This document shows, piece after piece, positions 60,399-64,000 of a stretch of 64,000 nt of DNA (position 1 is the stretch's first letter; the number at the start of each line of letters is the position of its first letter). This stretch comes from a virus. The DNA lies in the IMG/VR virus record IMGVR_UViG_3300032334_001259, positions 1-64,000 of that record; one strand, written 5' to 3'. Under the pieces are notes generated by a model that was given only the letters and a program-made list of their open reading frames with translations, was not told the origin of the DNA and searched no databases. The position numbers and the translations under genes were made by a program.

Positions 60399-61488
60399 TA
60401 TATCTATTTACCAAAAGTTCAGTGCATTGTTGTTTAACAAAATCGTCAAAAGGAAAATTCATAAGGTGGTTGAAATTATGTTCTACTATTGGTTTTACTT
60501 TTTCTAAAACAAATTCTTGTGGTAAATTTAATAACTGTTCTACGCATTTCCATGCTTTTTCATATCTTTGTTCATTATTCTCAATTAAATCATATGATTC
60601 ATCTATAATGTCGCAAAATGTTTTAAATCCTACCTCTTGTAATGAACGTAAAAAGTATTGCCCACTGAATATAATAAAAAGTCGCTTTCCCAAAATTGGT
60701 TTAGCAGTTTTCTCTGTTGGAAAACTTACACCATTTTTGTAACCAGTTTCTGTTACTATTGTATAAGCAGATTTATTGTATACTCCAAAAGGAATTACAT
60801 GAGCAATCCATACAGGTTTATCATAATAAGTTATAGGATTACTACTCATTAGCTTTGAATAACTATTTTTATTTTCAATATACTGACTATAATCTACGTC
60901 ATCATCTCTATACCAGGATTCACTTGTAATATCGTTTAGGTAGCTTGTTATAATTCTATCTTGTAAATTATTCTCGGTAATTTTTTTATAAACAAAATCT
61001 CTATGAAATCGCTGTGATCCTAGCAGTGCATCAAATGTAAAAGGTTTAGGGGATAATGGATTTAGTTCATCTAACTTAAATTTTAAATCTTTATAGATTC
61101 TAACACATTGTTCTAACCAACTTAAATTAGTAAAAGACTTAAGTTTAAATACTTCATGATTTATTATTCCACCCGTTACAGCAAATATTTTTGGATTTCT
61201 TAAAACTTCGGAATATATATTTTTATCACCACAAGTATTAAAATTGTAATCGTGTAATTCTTCATTCCAAATCAGTAATAAATCACAATTATTTGACAAA
61301 TCAGTGTATTCAATGATTCTTTCTTTTATATTACGATCTATATTACTATAAAAAATACTTTCACGTTTTATTAGTATTCTAAATGATTTTGAATTTACAA
61401 ATCTATCCCAATCATAACATTGTTCATAATCAAAGGTAAAAATTTTTTGAAAAAAATCTAAACCATAAACAATAACATCCAAAGTCAT
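60373..61488 (-). CDS. AT-rich protein, glycosyltransferase-like C-terminus (371 aa)
   Basis: 371 residues, Asn/Lys/Tyr/Ile-rich. The C-terminal region VTETGYKNGVSFPTEKTAKP, LFIIFSGQYFLRSLQEVGFK and TFCDIIDESYDLIENNEQRY resembles a family seen with glycan genes, where T-E-K-x-x-K-P recalls the donor site of GT10-like fucosyltransferases. The N-terminal part has no visible motif. It splits the array of leader-family genes and is more AT-rich than they are, so it is probably an inserted cargo gene. Its start overlaps the 58-aa gene (ATGA). Confidence 0.4.
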   Translation of the reverse strand: MTLDVIVYGLDFFQKIFTFDYEQCYDWDRFVNSKSFRILIKRESIFYSNIDRNIKERIIEYTDLSNNCDLLLIWNEELHDYNFNTCGDKNIYSEVLRNPKIFAVTGGIINHEVFKLKSFTNLSWLEQCVRIYKDLKFKLDELNPLSPKPFTFDALLGSQRFHRDFVYKKITENNLQDRIITSYLNDITSESWYRDDDVDYSQYIENKNSYSKLMSSNPITYYDKPVWIAHVIPFGVYNKSAYTIVTETGYKNGVSFPTEKTAKPILGKRLFIIFSGQYFLRSLQEVGFKTFCDIIDESYDLIENNEQRYEKAWKCVEQLLNLPQEFVLEKVKPIVEHNFNHLMNFPFDDFVKQQCTELLVNRYNESKRIYN

Positions 61489-61661
61489 TTTTTCTTTGGG
61501 GGTTTTTCATGAGTTAAAAATGGTCTTGCAAACCATAATTTAAACCAATCTTCTGTACCTGGTTTTATTTTTTCACGTTTTTCACGATTATGCAAGTGAG
61601 TTCCATGCTTACTTGTAGCATATCCAAGACTTTTATCATCACCAAATTCTTGATATCTCAT
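61485..61661 (-). CDS. Small basic leader-type protein (58 aa)
   Basis: 58 residues, too short for many gene callers. It starts MRYQEFGDDKSLGYATSKHG, so it has the M-R-x-x-E-F leader start but lacks an L/I-x-E site, and is His/Lys-rich afterwards (THLHNREKREKIKPG). It overlaps neighbours by 4 nt at both ends (ATGA). Likely part of the same head-protein group. Confidence 0.6.
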   Translation of the reverse strand: MRYQEFGDDKSLGYATSKHGTHLHNREKREKIKPGTEDWFKLWFARPFLTHEKPPKKK

Positions 61662-62017
61662 TTTCTTTTAGATTTGCCACTATTAAAAGGCACTGGACTT
61701 GTTTTATTAATTTGAGGCATTTCGCTGCTATCTTTTGTCGTGAGTTCTTTACTTGTATATCCCATATTTTTACCAGCCTTAATAGCAATCTCTTCATCTG
61801 CTGGTGTATAACTTATTGTAACCATATTTGGTCCTGTTGGACCATCTTTAGGCATATCATTATCGGGACAACCTGCCATTGCTACTAACATTCTATACAT
61901 ATCGTATGGATTACCGTTACTTAATTGAGGCCAAACACGTGCACCTGGTATACCAAATATTGCATTTTTAGGTAATTTACTATGACCAAGAGATTCTATT
62001 ATTTCTTTAAATCTCAT
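61658..62017 (-). CDS. Leader-family paralog 2 (119 aa)
   Basis: 119 residues starting MRFKEIIESLGHSKLPKNAI (I-x-E site). Central PYDMYRMLVAMAG, then a region with K-N-M-G-Y, and C-terminal INKTSPVPFNSGKSKRK. It is clearly related to the 60006 and 62014 proteins in these three blocks. Overlaps both neighbours by 4 nt. Probable internal head protein. Confidence 0.55.
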   Translation of the reverse strand: MRFKEIIESLGHSKLPKNAIFGIPGARVWPQLSNGNPYDMYRMLVAMAGCPDNDMPKDGPTGPNMVTISYTPADEEIAIKAGKNMGYTSKELTTKDSSEMPQINKTSPVPFNSGKSKRK

Positions 62018-62367
62018 TTCTTTCTCCTTGCTCCACTATTATGTGGAACAGGACTTACTTTATTATTAGAGTCAGGTTCACGACCTTTTTCTTTTGTAAT
62101 CCACTTTGATTTATGTCCAAGACCTTTTATAGCATTATTAAGCATATCCATTTCTTCTGGACAATAAGCAGCAGCAAGTGGCTGATCACGGAAATGTTCA
62201 TGCTCGTGTGGTGCTTTGTGATGTGGATGTGCGGCAACTACTGTCATAAAACGATAATAATCATAACCTGAATCCATATCAGGATATACTAAACTTGGTG
62301 GCATTGTGCTTATATGCTCACCATTGGTTTTTGATTTTGCTTCTATAACAAATTCTGCGGCTCTCAT
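62014..62367 (-). CDS. Leader-family paralog 3 (117 aa)
   Basis: 117 residues starting MRAAEFVIEAKSKTNGEH. The leader is E-F-V-I-E-A, close to the T4 E-F-I-A-E-A but with V in the P3 position. Central YDYYRFMTVVAA, a His-rich segment (AHPHHKAPHEHEHF) that could bind metal, and C-terminal NNKVSPVPHNSGARRKK. A CATAAATA box ends 5 nt before the ATG. Confidence 0.55.
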   Translation of the reverse strand: MRAAEFVIEAKSKTNGEHISTMPPSLVYPDMDSGYDYYRFMTVVAAHPHHKAPHEHEHFRDQPLAAAYCPEEMDMLNNAIKGLGHKSKWITKEKGREPDSNNKVSPVPHNSGARRKK

Positions 62368-62386
62368 AAAGATATTTATGAGAAAA

Positions 62387-62977
62387 TTACTTCTTTACAG
62401 GAAGTATCCAATATTTTGCAGTTTCGCTATCTCTGCTGCAATCTACACCTTCAAGAAACAATTTGCTACGCTTTGAATCTGTTCTCTTAAATGAGCATTC
62501 AAATGTTACACGTGCTTCTGTTGCACTTGGATTAATTGCAGTAACTGTAACTTCACTTTCTGGAAGTTGGTCTGTTTCTACAAGACTTGCAACTGCATGA
62601 CGTAGTTTGTAACCTTGTTCAACCATTGTTTCATTAATTTTATTTGCTTTAGCAATATTACGAACAAAATCTTGTGTAATACCAGCAGCTTCCATTGGTG
62701 GTTGATGTAGGAATGATTTTTGAACTTTCTCTCCATCACGTTCAAATGTAAGAACAAACTCTGCCATTTGTTGTGAAACACCTTCACTTAACAAATGATT
62801 ACGGTCAAGCATGTTCCATGCTGCATTATCAAGGTATAATTTAATACTATTATCAGTATGTTCAACAACACTTGCTTGGACACTACGTAAACTATCAATT
62901 TCAATGTTTACAATATCACCAGTTACTGGTGCATTATTTGCTCTTTCTACTGATTTTAAGTAATCACGAAAATTCAT
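62387..62977 (-). CDS. Unknown phage protein, possibly structural (196 aa)
   Basis: 196 residues. The N-terminus MNFRDYLKSVERANNA resembles a short leader but lacks the E-F-x-x-E. The middle is beta-rich (DIVNIEIDSLRSVQASVVEH, SIKLYLDNAAWNMLD), then FVLTFERDGEKVQKSFLHQP and a C-terminal strand region RVTFECSFKRTDS. The pattern suggests a head decoration or structural role; no family was named. Confidence 0.5.
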   Translation of the reverse strand: MNFRDYLKSVERANNAPVTGDIVNIEIDSLRSVQASVVEHTDNSIKLYLDNAAWNMLDRNHLLSEGVSQQMAEFVLTFERDGEKVQKSFLHQPPMEAAGITQDFVRNIAKANKINETMVEQGYKLRHAVASLVETDQLPESEVTVTAINPSATEARVTFECSFKRTDSKRSKLFLEGVDCSRDSETAKYWILPVKK

Positions 62978-62986
62978 AATAATTCC

Positions 62987-63613
62987 TTAATCAAAATCTA
63001 CTGCAACGTGTGTTGGATTATCACCACCTGCAACCTTTGGATAAGTTCCTTTAGGTCTTGCTAAATCTGTTCCACTTGGAACTGCTGCACGTGTTGGCTT
63101 TACAATTTCATGTGGACTATTTGTATAAGGACGATTTGTAGAATCATCCATAGTAATACTTGTTTCATCACCCATTGGTGGTTCAGCACTAACTGTTGCA
63201 ACGGGAGCGGCAATAGGTGCGGCAATTGTAGCTATTGCTGGTGTATTATCAGCAACCATAGACATGCTTGTTTCTGCATTAATCATACCAGCAAGTTTAA
63301 GAATTTGACCAAGAACAGCATCTTCGCCACTTAAGTCAATCTTAACAGCTTCGGAAACTGGAATACCGTTTAGCTTTGAAACACTACTTATAGCACGACT
63401 TACTTCTTCTGGACTACGATTACTGATTTCACCCAACTTTGCTAAAACATCAAACATTTGTGCGCTATTTGCTGCACGTGATGCGGCAAGACCTTCTCTT
63501 ACTGCACCAGTGTGTGGTGTTAGTTTATTTGCATTATCAATAGCACGACCAATATCTTCGGGGCTACGGTGTGAGATTTGTTCAAGTCTCTTTAATACGT
63601 CAATCATTTCCAT
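62987..63613 (-). CDS. Protein with two tandem helical repeats and disordered tail (208 aa)
   Basis: 208 residues. DVLKRLEQISHRSPEDIGRA (about 5-24) and DVLAKLGEISNRSPEEVSRA (about 54-73) are two copies of one helical unit; the pattern D-V-L-x-x-L-x-x-I-S-x-R-S-P-E-x-x-x-R-A recurs. The C-terminal 100 residues are Ala/Pro/Thr-rich. It may bind another protein through the repeated unit. It lies 2 nt from the next gene upstream in transcription. Confidence 0.55.
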   Translation of the reverse strand: MEMIDVLKRLEQISHRSPEDIGRAIDNANKLTPHTGAVREGLAASRAANSAQMFDVLAKLGEISNRSPEEVSRAISSVSKLNGIPVSEAVKIDLSGEDAVLGQILKLAGMINAETSMSMVADNTPAIATIAAPIAAPVATVSAEPPMGDETSITMDDSTNRPYTNSPHEIVKPTRAAVPSGTDLARPKGTYPKVAGGDNPTHVAVDFD

Positions 63614-63615
63614 AA

Positions 63616-64000
63616 TTATGCTCTCCCCGTTCTTGGGCGTTCTGGTAATTTATTTTTTGTTGTTCCAACTGGACTCTTGTCACCCATTGGAAGGTCATTT
63701 GTTGTTTTGCCTACTTCTGGCTTTACTGCGAACTGATGTTCAATAGTCTTAACTTTTAGTGCATTTGCAAGGTCAGCAAGCAATTGTGGTGCTTTTTGTG
63801 TAGGAAGTGGTGTATCAAGAATTGCACGACCTTCTGCTTCTGGAGCAATAGGTGCGGCAAGAACTTCTTGATTTGGTGTTACAACCATAATACGGCTTAA
63901 TGAAATACCAGTTGCCTCATGAATTGCTGCTTGCATTTCTAATGGACTTATTGGATAATTTACAACCATATCAATGATATAAAGATCGGTTGCCTTTAAG
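63616..64000 (-). CDS. Unknown Pro/Ala-rich protein, probably truncated by the window
   Basis: The frame is open to the right edge. An internal ATG at 63969 gives 117 residues, but it lacks a ribosome site and the upstream codons read KATDLYIIDMVVNYPISP, plausible coding, so the true start is likely outside. Visible blocks: ISPLEMQAAIHEATGISLSR, IMVVTPNQEVLAAPIAPEAE and a Lys/Pro/Thr-rich end. No family was recognised. Confidence 0.5.
   Translation of the reverse strand, partial: LKATDLYIIDMVVNYPISPLEMQAAIHEATGISLSRIMVVTPNQEVLAAPIAPEAEGRAILDTPLPTQKAPQLLADLANALKVKTIEHQFAVKPEVGKTTNDLPMGDKSPVGTTKNKLPERPRTGRA

Overview
The window is one continuous piece of a T4-like contractile-tailed phage (myovirus) genome, AT-rich by eye. 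It carries the large terminase (gp17), gp32 single-strand binding protein, UvsX, UvsY, UvsW, gp41 helicase, gp61 primase, a probable gp62 clamp-loader subunit, class Ia ribonucleotide reductase (NrdA/NrdB) and T4-type late promoter boxes (TATAAATA). Protein styles resemble the marine T4-like phages of cyanobacteria and SAR11. The host is probably an alphaproteobacterium, because the left end encodes a circularly permuted, two-piece tmRNA of the alphaproteobacterial type with a readable tag (ANDNAPVEMRLAA). This host call is an inference.

Layout. 1-850: a secreted cell-wall hydrolase (cut by the window edge), the tmRNA behind a perfect late promoter, and a small zinc-ribbon protein. 0.85-6.25 kb: SGNH protein and a virion block (lysozyme-headed 1030-residue protein, beta-repeat protein, PAAR tip). 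6.25-11.8 kb: nucleotide metabolism (glutaredoxin, cytidylyltransferase-like protein, nrdB, nrdA) with a GIY-YIG homing-type nuclease fused to another domain. 11.8-21.7 kb: tail fibre with a BNR/YCF48-like propeller and a pectate-lyase-like helix, a PD-(D/E)XK exonuclease, head-associated proteins, a holin-like protein and a small protein with a strong promoter and terminator. 21.7-39.4 kb: replication and recombination genes mixed with radical SAM, hydroxylase and glycan genes, including two separate C-family (DnaE-like) polymerase proteins that lack the PHP domain. 39.4-41.4 kb: small early genes with near-consensus sigma70 promoters, a tRNA-Ala and a possible structured RNA. 41.6-50.7 kb: a glycan island (methyltransferases, GDP-mannose 4,6-dehydratase, GDP-mannose 3,5-epimerase-like protein, four glycosyltransferases). 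50.7-53.5 kb: uvsY, uvsX, gene 32. 53.7-64 kb: very large head-associated protein, terminase, HNH nuclease and a cluster of small proteins with T4-like capsid-targeting leaders.

Almost everything is on the minus strand with start/stop overlaps of the ATGA or TAATG type, so transcription runs right to left in long coupled operons. Only six plus-strand genes occur, each alone. Two promoter classes are visible: sigma70 (TTGACA-N16/17-TATATT or similar) before early and replication genes, and TATAAATA late boxes before structural genes and the tmRNA. In at least four early genes the -10 box ends exactly 6 nt before the start codon, which suggests leaderless mRNAs.

The main points for a second look are the phage-borne permuted tmRNA beside a tRNA-Ala gene, the two DnaE-type polymerase pieces, the family of capsid-targeting leaders (including a GNAT enzyme), the leaderless promoter layout, the GDP-sugar island and a probable small RNA at 41.2-41.4 kb. 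All identifications were made by reading motifs, not by database search.
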